Origin: JBKEBQ01 sp047973225
GTDB lineage: Bacteria; Bacillota_I; Bacilli_A; Erysipelotrichales; Erysipelotrichaceae
DNA length: 64,000 bases
NCBI GenBank assembly: GCA_047973225.1
Contig: JBKEBQ010000023.1
Coordinates: 1 to 64,000, forward strand
Reading direction: 5' to 3'
Shown here one piece after another: positions 1 to 9,074 of this stretch; within the stretch, counting starts at the first letter, position 1; each line of letters starts with the position of its first letter. The position numbers were made by a program, and so were the translations under genes. Under the pieces are notes generated by a model. It did no database searches and was not told the DNA's origin. It saw only the letters and a list, made by a program, of their open reading frames with translations.

Positions 1-563
1 TGGTCATCGGTAAAATATTTTATAAAACCGATGTGCGAAACGCAGGTTCTGGAAATCTAGGTGGTACCAATGCCGGACGTTTGCTTGGAAAGCGTGTAGG
101 CATTAGCGTCATTATGCTTGATGCAATAAAAGTTATTGTGGCAGTCGGCTTTATTGCTATATATATTGATCCTATTGTTTCTATTTGGGCAGGCGTTGCT
201 GCAGCTTTTGGACATTGTTATCCCGTATTTGCGAATTTCCGCGGTGGAAAAGCGGTTGCAACCATGTTCGGCTTTTTATTTTCCATTGCTATTTTCACCT
301 TTCAAGATCCACTGGTTTTTTTACTACCATTCGCTTGCTTCGTGGTGAGCTTATTGCTTAGTAAAATGGTTTCTCTTTCGTCCATCATTGCAGCCATTGC
401 CTCAAGCATTTACATTATCACCCTAACAAATTATACATCTGTTCAAGTGGCAAGTATCTTACTTACCTTTTTACTAATTCATCGCCACCGTGATAACATA
501 AAAAGAATTATCGCAGGCAATGAACACAAAGTTGGTTTTTTAAAGAAAAAGAAGCGTTCATAA
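1..563 (+). CDS. plsY: Glycerol-3-phosphate acyltransferase PlsY, 5' end outside the window
   Basis: Polytopic membrane enzyme that moves an acyl group from acyl-phosphate to glycerol-3-phosphate, the first step of phospholipid synthesis. The frame is open from base 3, so the start codon lies upstream; the GTG at 33 sits inside the conserved first motif and is not the start. Visible family motifs are the asparagine/glycine-rich GSGNLGGTNAGR loop and GHCYPVFANFRGGK, followed by alternating hydrophobic segments and a basic tail ending KKKKRS. Roughly the first 20-25 residues are missing. A terminator hairpin overlaps the stop, so this ends its transcription unit. Confidence 0.93.
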   Translation, partial: VIGKIFYKTDVRNAGSGNLGGTNAGRLLGKRVGISVIMLDAIKVIVAVGFIAIYIDPIVSIWAGVAAAFGHCYPVFANFRGGKAVATMFGFLFSIAIFTFQDPLVFLLPFACFVVSLLLSKMVSLSSIIAAIASSIYIITLTNYTSVQVASILLTFLLIHRHRDNIKRIIAGNEHKVGFLKKKKRS

Positions 564-580
564 TTTGCTTCTTTTTTATT
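549..580 (+). terminator. Rho-independent terminator of plsY
   Basis: AAGAAGC (549-555) pairs with GCTTCTT (567-573) and is followed by a T run. It overlaps the plsY stop codon and separates plsY from the convergent ABC permease. Confidence 0.75.
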
Positions 581-2870
581 CTATTCCTTTTAAAGATTCG
601 ACCATGTCAATGTTTTTTATTTTTTTTGTGAAGATAAAATTGATGAAAAAGGTCAATATCCATAATCCACAATACACAACAATATAAGATATATTGGAAA
701 TATAAGGTAATAAATCAAAATCTTTTTGCATCGTCGATGTAATGCTATTGAGTAACCACCAGCCAAAAGGTGTCCCTATCGCCATTCCCATGAGCGTTAG
801 CCACAGATTTTGTATTTTAAAAATTTTGGCAACCAAAGAAATTTTAAAACCCAATACTTTTAAACTTGCGAACTCTCGACGTTTCTCATTCAAAGACAAT
901 TCACCCAGATTGTACAGCACTACAATACCCAAGAAAACAGAACCCAATACCATCACAAACACGATGGTATCAATGATTTCCAAAGCTTTTTTTAAATCGT
1001 TTTTGGCTTCATCAATACTTTGTAGTGATCCCACGCCATCCATATTTTGGATAATGTCTTTATCCTGCTTGCTCAATATATAATTAGCAAAAAATGCACG
1101 TCCACTTTTTTCATAGGCACGCTTATTCATCAGCATCCCTTGCCCCACAACCGTATGATATTTTTCACTAATGGTACTTGTTGTCCACTCCTTATCATTT
1201 GCCATTCGCCATTCAATGGTATCGTTGATTTCCACACCAAATGTACGCATCAATTTTTCGGAAATCGCAACATCATTGTCACCCAAACGCAAAGGCTCAT
1301 TGTTCGATGTCTGATAGGAAATATATGATTGGTTTTCAACAACGCTGATCATGTTATTTTCAAGAATATTGCCCTTTCGTATTTCAACGGGTTGCTGTAA
1401 AAAGAATTGGCCCTTCACCTCTTTCCTGATTTTTTCTGCCTGCTGGATCGTATCTGTGTGGAGTACGATCTTACTCTTATAGTGAATACGATCATCATAA
1501 GTGTTATCAGGAATGCTCTTCAGTGTATCATTTAATCCCAATGCGCAAAGAAGCAGCATGCAACTCCCTGTCACACCAAACAAGCCCATCAATGTGCGTA
1601 CTTTGTTACGCATCATATCACGCAAATTCCACTGCGTATAAAAACGAAAACGTTTCCACATTTTTGAGCGTTCAAGGATATTCCCCTTGTGTACTTTAGG
1701 AACTTTGATTCGTAAACTTTCGGCAATCACTTCTTTTAATTCATTGCGACAAGCGATATAGGTCACCACAACAATAATCAAGATAGCAATGATTGTTACT
1801 ATAATATCCCGCGAAGATAACATTGCCTGCATATCTGGTACGGTATAAATTCTATCCATCGTTAATAAAATTAAATTACCAATAAATTTTGGACCTGCAA
1901 AATAGCCCAGTACACCTCCCAGCACACTTACCCAAAAACTATATGATATGTAATGGATCATGATTTGTCTATTTTTAAAGCCAATTGCTTTTAATATTCC
2001 AATTTGGCTTCTTTGTTTTTCAACAATTCGAATCATCGCTGTCATCGTCGATAAAATCGCAATTGCTAAAAAAATAAAGGGAAACAAATATGACATCGTT
2101 TTCACTTGTTCTACTTCATCTTCAAACGATTGGTAACTATGGGTTTGCTGGCGTGTACGAATGACACTAGTATCACTATCAAAGCATTCCTTAAGCTTTG
2201 TAATCTCACTTCCTTTTAATGAATGCGTTGTCTGTAATGCCAAAGAAGAATATGCAAATTCCTCAGTAAAATCAAATGCACTGCTATGTAAATACGCATA
2301 GCCAAAAACATCATGATTTAAATATAAAGAAGTTCCATCAATAGAATATTGTACATATTCAGGGTTTGTTATAAATCCTTTGATTGTTTTGCTATCTATC
2401 ATCTGTTTACCATTCGCATCTTCAAATGGCAATGTAAACGCAATTTGCTCACCAATTTTCAAATTGTGGGCTTTGGCATAACCACTTTCTATATAAATTG
2501 CTTCTGCATCTTGTGTAAATGCTTCTCCTTCTACAACGACAACTTTTGAAATATCATTATTTTCGATGTAATTCAATTGCAAGGTTACATCTTTTGTTGT
2601 TGTAGCATCAAAGCGAAAGCGACGTTGCGTATCTTCAATAAATTCTAAGTCTTCAACACGCTGTAGCTCATCATCATTAAAGTTTGCCCCATATACCCAA
2701 GTATCTGCTAAAGCGCTCTTTTCATAATAATGATCAACACTCTCTTGCATCCCATACCAACTAGAATTGATTCCTGTGTAAATACCAATTCCTAAAAAGG
2801 CCATGAAAAAAATACACAAAAACTGCGCTTTGTATTCTCTCATATCTCTGTATAGCTTGCGCCACAACAT
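576..2870 (-). CDS. FtsX/MacB-type ABC transporter permease
   Basis: Membrane half of a MacB/FtsX-like ABC system, probably a mechanotransmission or export type acting on envelope substrates. About 764 residues: an N-terminal membrane segment, a long extracytoplasmic region, a first FtsX block of three helices (around residues 260-370), a second segment and extracellular domain, then a second FtsX block near the C-terminus ending in the typical MVESLKGIE tail. An upstream TTG could add two residues, but the ATG at 2870 overlaps the ATPase stop (TGATG) and has AGGT-type SD bases upstream, so it is preferred. Substrate unknown; antimicrobial-peptide or lipid export are possibilities only. Confidence 0.85.
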   Translation of the reverse strand: MLWRKLYRDMREYKAQFLCIFFMAFLGIGIYTGINSSWYGMQESVDHYYEKSALADTWVYGANFNDDELQRVEDLEFIEDTQRRFRFDATTTKDVTLQLNYIENNDISKVVVVEGEAFTQDAEAIYIESGYAKAHNLKIGEQIAFTLPFEDANGKQMIDSKTIKGFITNPEYVQYSIDGTSLYLNHDVFGYAYLHSSAFDFTEEFAYSSLALQTTHSLKGSEITKLKECFDSDTSVIRTRQQTHSYQSFEDEVEQVKTMSYLFPFIFLAIAILSTMTAMIRIVEKQRSQIGILKAIGFKNRQIMIHYISYSFWVSVLGGVLGYFAGPKFIGNLILLTMDRIYTVPDMQAMLSSRDIIVTIIAILIIVVVTYIACRNELKEVIAESLRIKVPKVHKGNILERSKMWKRFRFYTQWNLRDMMRNKVRTLMGLFGVTGSCMLLLCALGLNDTLKSIPDNTYDDRIHYKSKIVLHTDTIQQAEKIRKEVKGQFFLQQPVEIRKGNILENNMISVVENQSYISYQTSNNEPLRLGDNDVAISEKLMRTFGVEINDTIEWRMANDKEWTTSTISEKYHTVVGQGMLMNKRAYEKSGRAFFANYILSKQDKDIIQNMDGVGSLQSIDEAKNDLKKALEIIDTIVFVMVLGSVFLGIVVLYNLGELSLNEKRREFASLKVLGFKISLVAKIFKIQNLWLTLMGMAIGTPFGWWLLNSITSTMQKDFDLLPYISNISYIVVYCGLWILTFFINFIFTKKIKNIDMVESLKGIE

Positions 2871-3574
2871 CACCAACTTACCTCATTAGCATTTTTTCGT
2901 ATCGTGTTCGTGATAATTTTTTCAATTACACCATCACGCAAATACACCACGCGATCTGCCAAAGCTGCAAAGTCAGAATTGTGCGTTACCATAATTACCG
3001 TTTTGTTTTGTTCTTTAGACATATTTTGTAAAAGCGATAAAATTTCTTGACCGGTTTGGGTATCTAATGCTCCTGTTGGCTCATCACAAAGTAAAATCGT
3101 CGGCTTTTTAGCAATTGCTCTAGCAATGGAAGCTCGCTGTTGTTCTCCTCCTGACAATTGTGGTGGAAAGTGATTACTTCTTTGCGCCAAACCCACCATT
3201 TCCAGTGCCTTTTGGGGATCCACATAATCAGATACCAATTCTTTATTTAAAGCCACATTTTCATAGGCACTCAGGGTTGGAATTAAATTGTAAAACTGAA
3301 AAATGAAGCCAATATGTTGCGCTCGATATTCACTAAGTTCATTTTCTTTTAAATTCGATATATCAACTCCCTCTACCTTAACACTCCCCGTACTAGGCGT
3401 GTCAATCGCACCAATCAAATTTAAAAGTGTGCTCTTCCCAGAACCACTCGGTCCTAAAACAACAACCATTTCTCCTTCATAAATTTCTAAATCAATATGA
3501 TGTAAAGCTATACAATCTTGTTCGCCGACATGATAAATTTTTGAAATATCCTGCATCTTTAATACTGTTTTCAC
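2870..3574 (-). CDS. ABC transporter ATP-binding protein (MacB/LolD type)
   Basis: Cytoplasmic ATPase partner of the following FtsX-type permease. It has Walker A GPSGSGKST, the Q-loop region FIFQFYNLIPTLSAYENV typical of the MacB/LolD subfamily, signature LSGGEQQR, Walker B ILLCDEPTGALD and the H-loop VTHNSD. Length 234 aa is normal. The start is GTG and overlaps the mtgA stop (GTGA), with a GGGGGAG ribosome site inside the end of mtgA. The three genes are therefore translationally coupled. Confidence 0.9.
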   Translation of the reverse strand: MKTVLKMQDISKIYHVGEQDCIALHHIDLEIYEGEMVVVLGPSGSGKSTLLNLIGAIDTPSTGSVKVEGVDISNLKENELSEYRAQHIGFIFQFYNLIPTLSAYENVALNKELVSDYVDPQKALEMVGLAQRSNHFPPQLSGGEQQRASIARAIAKKPTILLCDEPTGALDTQTGQEILSLLQNMSKEQNKTVIMVTHNSDFAALADRVVYLRDGVIEKIITNTIRKNANEVSW

Positions 3575-4290
3575 AAAACTCCCCCTTTTATGCGATTTGT
3601 TTCCTCTATTGCATTGGCATATTCTTCTTTTGATATCAGCTCTAATTCCAACATTGACGATAATACTTGACGCTGTCTTTGATACGAGCGCTCATCTTGA
3701 TTGCTAAGTGCATATATGGAAGGTGCTTGAACAAGCCCTGCCAGCATACTGGCCTGTGCCAAACTAAGCTGTTTTGGTGAAACATTAAAATAGCCCATAC
3801 TCGCCTCATAAATACCATCAAAACCATCTCCGTAATAATTTATATTGATATACATTTCTAATATCATATCTTTCGAATATTCACGCTCCAACCGCTTAGC
3901 GATGAAAGCTTCACTCACCTTACGAATACCATCATTGTCTTCAGCAAAATAAAACTGTTTTGCCAATTGTTGGCTAATCGTGCTACCACCTTGACTTCCT
4001 TGCTTTGAAATATTTACAACCACTGCACGGACAACACCAATGTAATCAATGCCATGATGGGAATAAAATCGTCGATCTTCAATCGCATATACCGCATCTA
4101 CAAGATACGGATTCATATCTTGTAGTTCTATATAATTTTTCTTCGCTTGTAAACTTTGCACCATTATGTCGAGTGGATTTGCATCCAACTGATCACGATA
4201 TCCCAAATAACCAAGACCAACAATACTAATGGCAACCATCAGCATCATGCAAAGAATAAATAACAACAAACGCTTACATAATTTTCTCAT
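3571..4290 (-). CDS. mtgA: Monofunctional peptidoglycan glycosyltransferase (GT51)
   Basis: Polymerises lipid II glycan strands at the outer face of the membrane. An N-terminal basic stretch and one transmembrane helix (about residues 8-30) precede a GT51 domain with EDRRFYSHHGID (catalytic Glu), GGSTISQQLAKQ, KRLEREYSKDMILEMYIN and the AGLVQAPSIYAL end motif. There is no transpeptidase domain: at 239 aa this is a stand-alone glycosyltransferase. It is the first gene of an operon with a MacB-type ABC transporter, an unusual partnership. No SD is visible; the -10 box lies only 6 nt before the ATG, suggesting a leaderless mRNA. Confidence 0.9.
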   Translation of the reverse strand: MRKLCKRLLLFILCMMLMVAISIVGLGYLGYRDQLDANPLDIMVQSLQAKKNYIELQDMNPYLVDAVYAIEDRRFYSHHGIDYIGVVRAVVVNISKQGSQGGSTISQQLAKQFYFAEDNDGIRKVSEAFIAKRLEREYSKDMILEMYININYYGDGFDGIYEASMGYFNVSPKQLSLAQASMLAGLVQAPSIYALSNQDERSYQRQRQVLSSMLELELISKEEYANAIEETNRIKGGVL

Positions 4291-4296
4291 ATATCT

Positions 4297-4305
4297 ATTA
4301 TATCA
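4297..4305 (-). promoter_or_regulatory. Extended -10 promoter abutting mtgA
   Basis: TGATATAAT on the minus strand ends 6 nt before the mtgA ATG. With the usual 6-7 nt from -10 to the transcription start, the RNA would begin at or next to the start codon. Confidence 0.6.
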
Positions 4306-4365
4306 CGTAATGAAACGAAACGTTTGACCCATTTATGCAAGCAGATTTTAACATTCTTATCCCTA

Positions 4366-4396
4366 AAAAAAAAGAAAAGCACAGTTTCCTGCACTT
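4366..4396 (-). terminator. Rho-independent terminator of yneF
   Basis: On the minus strand AAGTGCAG-GAAA-CTGTGCTT forms an 8-bp stem (two G-U pairs) with a GNRA-type GAAA loop. It is followed by TTTTC and a run of nine T. It overlaps the yneF stop. Confidence 0.75.
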
Positions 4397-4607
4397 AACG
4401 ATTTGCATTTACAGATTTCATAATCTGTTTAATCTGTGATTCTGACGGTTTTCTACCCATTTGTAGAAACATTGCACGAATCATTTTTTCATTTATTGGT
4501 GGGTTTTCTTTCAGTTCTTTTTCAAATTTTTTTCTTGTGAACCAAAAACCTGCAAACCCTCCAATCAGTAATCCCACTAGTAAACTAAAGATTCCCGTCC
4601 AATCCAT
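4395..4607 (-). CDS. yneF: YneF family membrane protein (UPF0154)
   Basis: Small single-pass membrane protein of unknown function, widespread in Bacillota. One N-terminal hydrophobic helix (IFSLLVGLLIGGFAGFWF) is followed by a basic/acidic segment and the conserved family end, with NPPINEKMIRAMFLQMGRKPSE and a short tail. The ATG at 4607 is used because AAGGAGG lies 8 nt upstream; the longer reading would start at TTG inside that SD. Length 70 aa fits the family. Confidence 0.85.
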   Translation of the reverse strand: MDWTGIFSLLVGLLIGGFAGFWFTRKKFEKELKENPPINEKMIRAMFLQMGRKPSESQIKQIMKSVNANR

Positions 4608-4685
4608 ACTGTAAGCCTCCTTAACCAAGTATATTCATTATACAAATAATTATATTGCTTTTCAATAGTTTTCCTACATTATGCA

Positions 4686-5252
4686 TTATGTTTTCATGTG
4701 TTTCTTAATAATCAAACCAATATATTGCGCTGCCAACTCAGGATCATCATTACAAACTACATATTTGTAATCACTAATTAACTTCATTTCATTTTCTGCT
4801 TTGGCCAAACGCTCTTGAATGATTTCTTCGGCTTCACTCTTACGTCCACGAATGCGGTTTTCCAATTCTTTCATCGTCGGTGAAATCATAAATATACTAA
4901 TCGCATCGGGTACTTTTTCACTTACCTGTTGTGCGCCCTGCACTTCAATTTCAAGTACTACATTTTTTCCCTCATTACGCAGTTTTTCAACTTGAGATAA
5001 TGGTGTTCCATAATAATTACCAACAAATTCTGCCCATTCCAACAAATCCCCTGCTTCAATTGCCTTCTCAAATTCTTGTTTACTCACAAATAAATAATCA
5101 ATACCTTCTTTTTCGTTTTGTCGTGGCTGTCTTGTCGTCATGGAAATAGAATAGGTCAAGTGTAAAGATGCATCTTGCATAAAATACTCTCTGACCGTTC
5201 CTTTTCCAACCCCACTAGGTCCACTGATGATAATAAGCAATCCTTTTTTCAT
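4686..5252 (-). CDS. gmk: Guanylate kinase
   Basis: Converts GMP to GDP with ATP in purine nucleotide metabolism. It shows P-loop SGPSGVGKGTV, the GMP-binding region SMTTRQPRQNEKEGIDYLFVS, then EWAEFVGNYYGTP and the lid region RLAKAENEM. The ATG at 5252 is chosen because GGAG lies 6 nt upstream; an ATG four codons earlier has no SD. It is divergent from rqcH, with about 235 nt between the starts. Confidence 0.95.
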   Translation of the reverse strand: MKKGLLIIISGPSGVGKGTVREYFMQDASLHLTYSISMTTRQPRQNEKEGIDYLFVSKQEFEKAIEAGDLLEWAEFVGNYYGTPLSQVEKLRNEGKNVVLEIEVQGAQQVSEKVPDAISIFMISPTMKELENRIRGRKSEAEEIIQERLAKAENEMKLISDYKYVVCNDDPELAAQYIGLIIKKHMKT

Positions 5253-5458
5253 ATTGTTCTCCATCTAATGTGTATTATTATAGCATTTTCATTTCGATAA
5301 AGAAACCAGAAACCCGAGATTTATTTGCCATTTTACATCTATATGAAGGACATCATGGCATATCACTCAAAGCAAAAAATATAAGACGAAATATTCAATA
5401 CATGTCATACTTTATCTTTACAACTTTGCGCTCACATCTCACAAGCACATGACAAGTA

Positions 5459-5467
5459 TGTTATAAT
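5459..5467 (+). promoter_or_regulatory. Extended -10 promoter of rqcH
   Basis: TGTTATAAT lies 21 nt before the rqcH start, with GGAGAG as SD between. No good -35 is visible at 17 nt spacing, consistent with an extended -10 promoter. Confidence 0.5.
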
Positions 5468-5488
5468 AATTCATGAAATGGAGAGCGT

Positions 5489-7150
5489 ATGGCACTAGAC
5501 GGAATATTATTATACAAAATACAACAAAACCTACAGACGGTAATACCTGCAAAGATCAACAAAATACAACAAATTTCAAATGATGAGATTCTTTTCATTT
5601 TACGAAATCAAGCACATAATCAAAAACTTATGATATCGTGTCATAGCGTATACAATCGTATTCATATCACAACCAAAGATTATAAAAGTGTTGAACAACC
5701 CAACAATTTCGTGATGTTACTACGCAAGTATATTGATCGTGCCATTATCATCGCCATTGAACAAATTGGATTGGATCGTATTTTAAAGTGTTCGATTGAA
5801 GTTAAAAACGAATTGGGTGATTTTCATAACTATTATTTATATGTTGAATTGATGGGTAAATATGCAAACATCATTTTGGTAAATGACGAGCACAAAATTG
5901 TCGATGCACTAAAACGTATTCCAGGTTTTGAAAATACCACTCGTACCATCCATCCAGGTGCCATCTATACATTGCCAACGCCACACGATAAACAAAATCC
6001 TTTTGAAAGTGAGGCATATGCAATTGCATCATCTTTTGTACAACAATTCCATGGTTTCTCTCCTTTATTAAGCAATGAGGTGCAGTATCGTTTATTGCAT
6101 AAAGAATCGTTTTCTCACATTATGAAATCCATAAAAGAAAGCAATTCTATATATATAAGTGCATATAAAAACGATATTGCTTTTCATCTTTTGCCCTTAA
6201 TGCACTTACAAACTGCACAGCTAGAATTACCACTCAATCAAGCACTGGATTATCTTTTTTTTGATAAAGAAGAAAAAGTGCGTATCAAACAACAAAACGG
6301 AAATTTATATAAAATCGTTCGTCAAGAACTTAAAAAGAACAAAAAGAAATTAATAAAGCTTGAACAGACTCTTGCCAATGCCAACAATTTGGATATGTAT
6401 CGTTTATATGGGGATCTTTTGTATGCATATCCACAGCACCATAACAAACATGAAAAAAGCATTGAGGTCATCAATTACGAAAATGATTCTCCTATCCAAA
6501 TTCTACTCGATGATAAACTTTCGATAAAACAAAACGCAAAAAAATATTATATTAAATACAACAAGAGTAAAACAGCACAAATCGAAGTTCAAAAACAAAT
6601 CCAAACGACAACACGAACCATTGCCTACTTTGAAAACATAGAAATACAATTGCATAACGCTAATTTGGAAGATGCAATGGAAATAAAAGATGAGTTAGCA
6701 CAAAAAGGATATATGCGTAAACGCGTTGAGCGAATTCGTAAAAAAAAGAAAAATCAAAAACCTCATTTTCTAAGTTTTGAAGTTGATGATGTTTGTATTT
6801 ATGTAGGTAAAAATAATCTTCAAAATGAATACATTACCTGGAATCAAGCAAATCGAGATGATACTTGGCTTCATGTGAAAGATATGCATGGTTCTCATGT
6901 CGTTATTACAAGTAAAACACCAAATGAGAAAATATTACGCATAGCTGCAATGCTTGCAGCCTACTACTCACAAGCAAGACAATCCAGTAGTGTCCCTGTT
7001 AACTATTGTTTGATTCGCCAAGTACGCCGTCCTAATAGTGCTAGTATGGGATTTGTCACTTTAACCAACTACAAAACGATTTATATAGATCCTAGTGAAG
7101 CGACGATTCATGAGATCTTTATAGCCTATGCCATTACACCACAAACATAA
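5489..7150 (+). CDS. rqcH: NFACT family ribosome quality-control factor RqcH (Rqc2 homologue)
   Basis: Binds obstructed 50S subunits and recruits tRNA-Ala to add C-terminal alanine tails to stalled nascent chains; older names are FbpA or fibronectin-binding protein. N-terminal NFACT-N begins MALDGILLYKIQQNL and includes YVELMGKYANIILVND. A charged coiled-coil middle spans about residues 265-400. The C-terminal NFACT-R part has NDTWLH-type DDTWLHVKDMHGSHVVI and the final VTLTNYKTIYIDP. Length 553 aa is normal. Monocistronic, with its own terminator. Confidence 0.92.
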   Translation: MALDGILLYKIQQNLQTVIPAKINKIQQISNDEILFILRNQAHNQKLMISCHSVYNRIHITTKDYKSVEQPNNFVMLLRKYIDRAIIIAIEQIGLDRILKCSIEVKNELGDFHNYYLYVELMGKYANIILVNDEHKIVDALKRIPGFENTTRTIHPGAIYTLPTPHDKQNPFESEAYAIASSFVQQFHGFSPLLSNEVQYRLLHKESFSHIMKSIKESNSIYISAYKNDIAFHLLPLMHLQTAQLELPLNQALDYLFFDKEEKVRIKQQNGNLYKIVRQELKKNKKKLIKLEQTLANANNLDMYRLYGDLLYAYPQHHNKHEKSIEVINYENDSPIQILLDDKLSIKQNAKKYYIKYNKSKTAQIEVQKQIQTTTRTIAYFENIEIQLHNANLEDAMEIKDELAQKGYMRKRVERIRKKKKNQKPHFLSFEVDDVCIYVGKNNLQNEYITWNQANRDDTWLHVKDMHGSHVVITSKTPNEKILRIAAMLAAYYSQARQSSSVPVNYCLIRQVRRPNSASMGFVTLTNYKTIYIDPSEATIHEIFIAYAITPQT

Positions 7151-7194
7151 CGAAAAGATATTTATTTAACTTGCATGACATATGATCTATTGTC

Positions 7195-7231
7195 TAAAAA
7201 AGTAGTTATTCATGATAACTACTTTTTTTGA
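7195..7231 (+). terminator. Rho-independent terminator of rqcH
   Basis: AGTAGTTAT (7201-7209) pairs perfectly with ATAACTACT (7215-7223) around a 5-nt loop and is followed by seven T. Confidence 0.85.
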
Positions 7232-7469
7232 GTATTACATTTCAATGTAGGAGGTTGCTTCCATTAAAATAACTTATGGTTTCAAATATGCTTGCATACA
7301 TTTTTCATAAACTTTTTTATACGCAAATCTCCAAATTACTTTCTTTAAGATAATTAAATTATCCTAGTCATTTTCTTCTTACCCTTTTTTGCATTTTTAA
7401 ATTGCATCGTCCAATACACCATTTCAACAAAAACTATTATTCTTCACTGTTTTCATCTTATCTCTTTTT
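7232..7469. other. Intergenic, no gene seen
   Basis: AT-rich gap between convergent rqcH and ppaC. The only structure noted is a short AT palindrome at 7349-7363 (GATAATT-A-AATTATC). No clear ppaC terminator was found. Confidence 0.5.
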
Positions 7470-9074
7470 CTATTTGATAAGCTGTGCAACTTTGGGAATA
7501 ATTTGTTTTTTTCGTGAAACAAGACCATTTTCATATGACTGTAATTGTTTGAATTCACTATCCAATAAGAGCGAAGACTTCCCCGTATAAATAAACTTAC
7601 TACCTTTTCCTTCCACATCAGAAAATGCCATCATTAGTATGTCATATTTTAACACCTCATTTTCTTGCATGAGAAATGCAAGAAAATCATCTTCAATATT
7701 TTCAATCGTTGACATATCATAAATATACGCTTGCCCAATCGCAATTTGTTTTCCAGAGATATCATATTCTTTAAAATCTGTATATAAAATATCACGATTT
7801 GACTTACCTTCAACTTTGGCACTTGCTTGAAACATTTCCTTTGCCAATAACTTCAAATCATAACCATACAACATTGCCAACTCATTCGCAACATTAATAT
7901 CTTTTTGTGTGCATGTTGGTGAATTAAAATTCATTGTATCTGAAATAATCGCACAACACATCAAACCAGCGATTGCTTTAGGAGGTGTTTGTTTATGCTC
8001 ATGATACATTTGGGCAACGATCGTACACGTACTTCCCACCGTTTGTGAGCGAAAAATAATTGGCTGATTCGTTTCAATATCACCAATACGATGATGATCG
8101 ACAATTTCCAAAATATCTCCATACTCAATATCATCAATCGTTTGGCTGCGTTCATTATGATCCATTAAAATTATTTTTTTGCGATTGTATTTTAATACAT
8201 GAAAACGTCCCATCGAACCAATTAAGAAATTGTTCATGAATACAGGATAATTTCGATACCTTGTTTTCAACATTTCTTTAGCTGCATCTTCCACATATTC
8301 ATTACCATTAAATCGTTGAATATTATCTGCACTTGACATCACCAACCCTACGGGGATGCTTCGATAAATCATTTGTAGAATTTTCATAATATTATATTGT
8401 GTTTTAATTAAGGTAACACCCAAAGCCATTGCTCGATCAATCACTTTATCACTTGGGATATATGCTTCCGCAATCGCAATTACGGCACAACCTTTTTCCA
8501 TACACGCAAGCATAATTTCTTCATTATCCCCCAATGCCATAATATTGCCCTTCAAATCACGTCGCATCAGCTTCTTATCGGCAATCCGCACGAATCCACT
8601 GCGTGCTAGATTCCCTTCGTAGATGAAATCACCTTTTAAACACTGGACCAAATTTAATAATGGTGTATCTTTCAATAAATCTTTGGTGATGTTCAAATCT
8701 TGCATTTGTATCTTTGAAATATCCGATAACGTCACCAGACCAATCAAGTTTTTTTGTTCATCCACAACATAAACGGTATGCGTATTGTATTCCAAACACA
8801 AATCCCATACACGACGTAATGTTGTATTTGCTTCTACTTGAACAGCCGTATCCAAATCAATTTCACGCAACGATGCCTTGGCACTTGTCAATAAATCAGG
8901 TACTTCAACATCGAATTTATCCAAAATGAATTGTGTTTCTAAATTGATTTTTCCCAAACGACTTGCCTTTGCATGAATGCCCAATTCATTTTTCAGATGT
9001 GCATAAGCAATCGATGAACAAATGGAATCACTATCTGGGTTTTTGTGCCCTGTAATATAAATAATATCTCTCAT
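7470..9074 (-). CDS. ppaC: Manganese-dependent inorganic pyrophosphatase with CBS and DRTGG domains
   Basis: DHH-family (family II) pyrophosphatase that hydrolyses PPi to phosphate with Mn or Co. The N-terminal DHH part has GHKNPDSDSICSSIAYAHL, the CBS pair is split by a DRTGG-like insert (about residues 65-295), then DHH core motifs DHNERSQ and DHHRIGDIE and the DHHA2 end. At 534 aa it is the long regulated type, whose CBS domains in relatives bind adenine nucleotides. It directly follows cysE without a gap, so the two are probably cotranscribed. Confidence 0.93.
   Translation of the reverse strand: MRDIIYITGHKNPDSDSICSSIAYAHLKNELGIHAKASRLGKINLETQFILDKFDVEVPDLLTSAKASLREIDLDTAVQVEANTTLRRVWDLCLEYNTHTVYVVDEQKNLIGLVTLSDISKIQMQDLNITKDLLKDTPLLNLVQCLKGDFIYEGNLARSGFVRIADKKLMRRDLKGNIMALGDNEEIMLACMEKGCAVIAIAEAYIPSDKVIDRAMALGVTLIKTQYNIMKILQMIYRSIPVGLVMSSADNIQRFNGNEYVEDAAKEMLKTRYRNYPVFMNNFLIGSMGRFHVLKYNRKKIILMDHNERSQTIDDIEYGDILEIVDHHRIGDIETNQPIIFRSQTVGSTCTIVAQMYHEHKQTPPKAIAGLMCCAIISDTMNFNSPTCTQKDINVANELAMLYGYDLKLLAKEMFQASAKVEGKSNRDILYTDFKEYDISGKQIAIGQAYIYDMSTIENIEDDFLAFLMQENEVLKYDILMMAFSDVEGKGSKFIYTGKSSLLLDSEFKQLQSYENGLVSRKKQIIPKVAQLIK

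Noticed and set aside
5270..5452. 60-residue plus-strand ORF between gmk and rqcH
   Set aside because: No SD, atypical composition, and lies in the divergent promoter region.
7349..7363. AT palindrome GATAATT-A-AATTATC as an operator or terminator
   Set aside because: Short and purely AT-rich apart from its end pairs in an AT-rich gap, with no T tract and not at a promoter.
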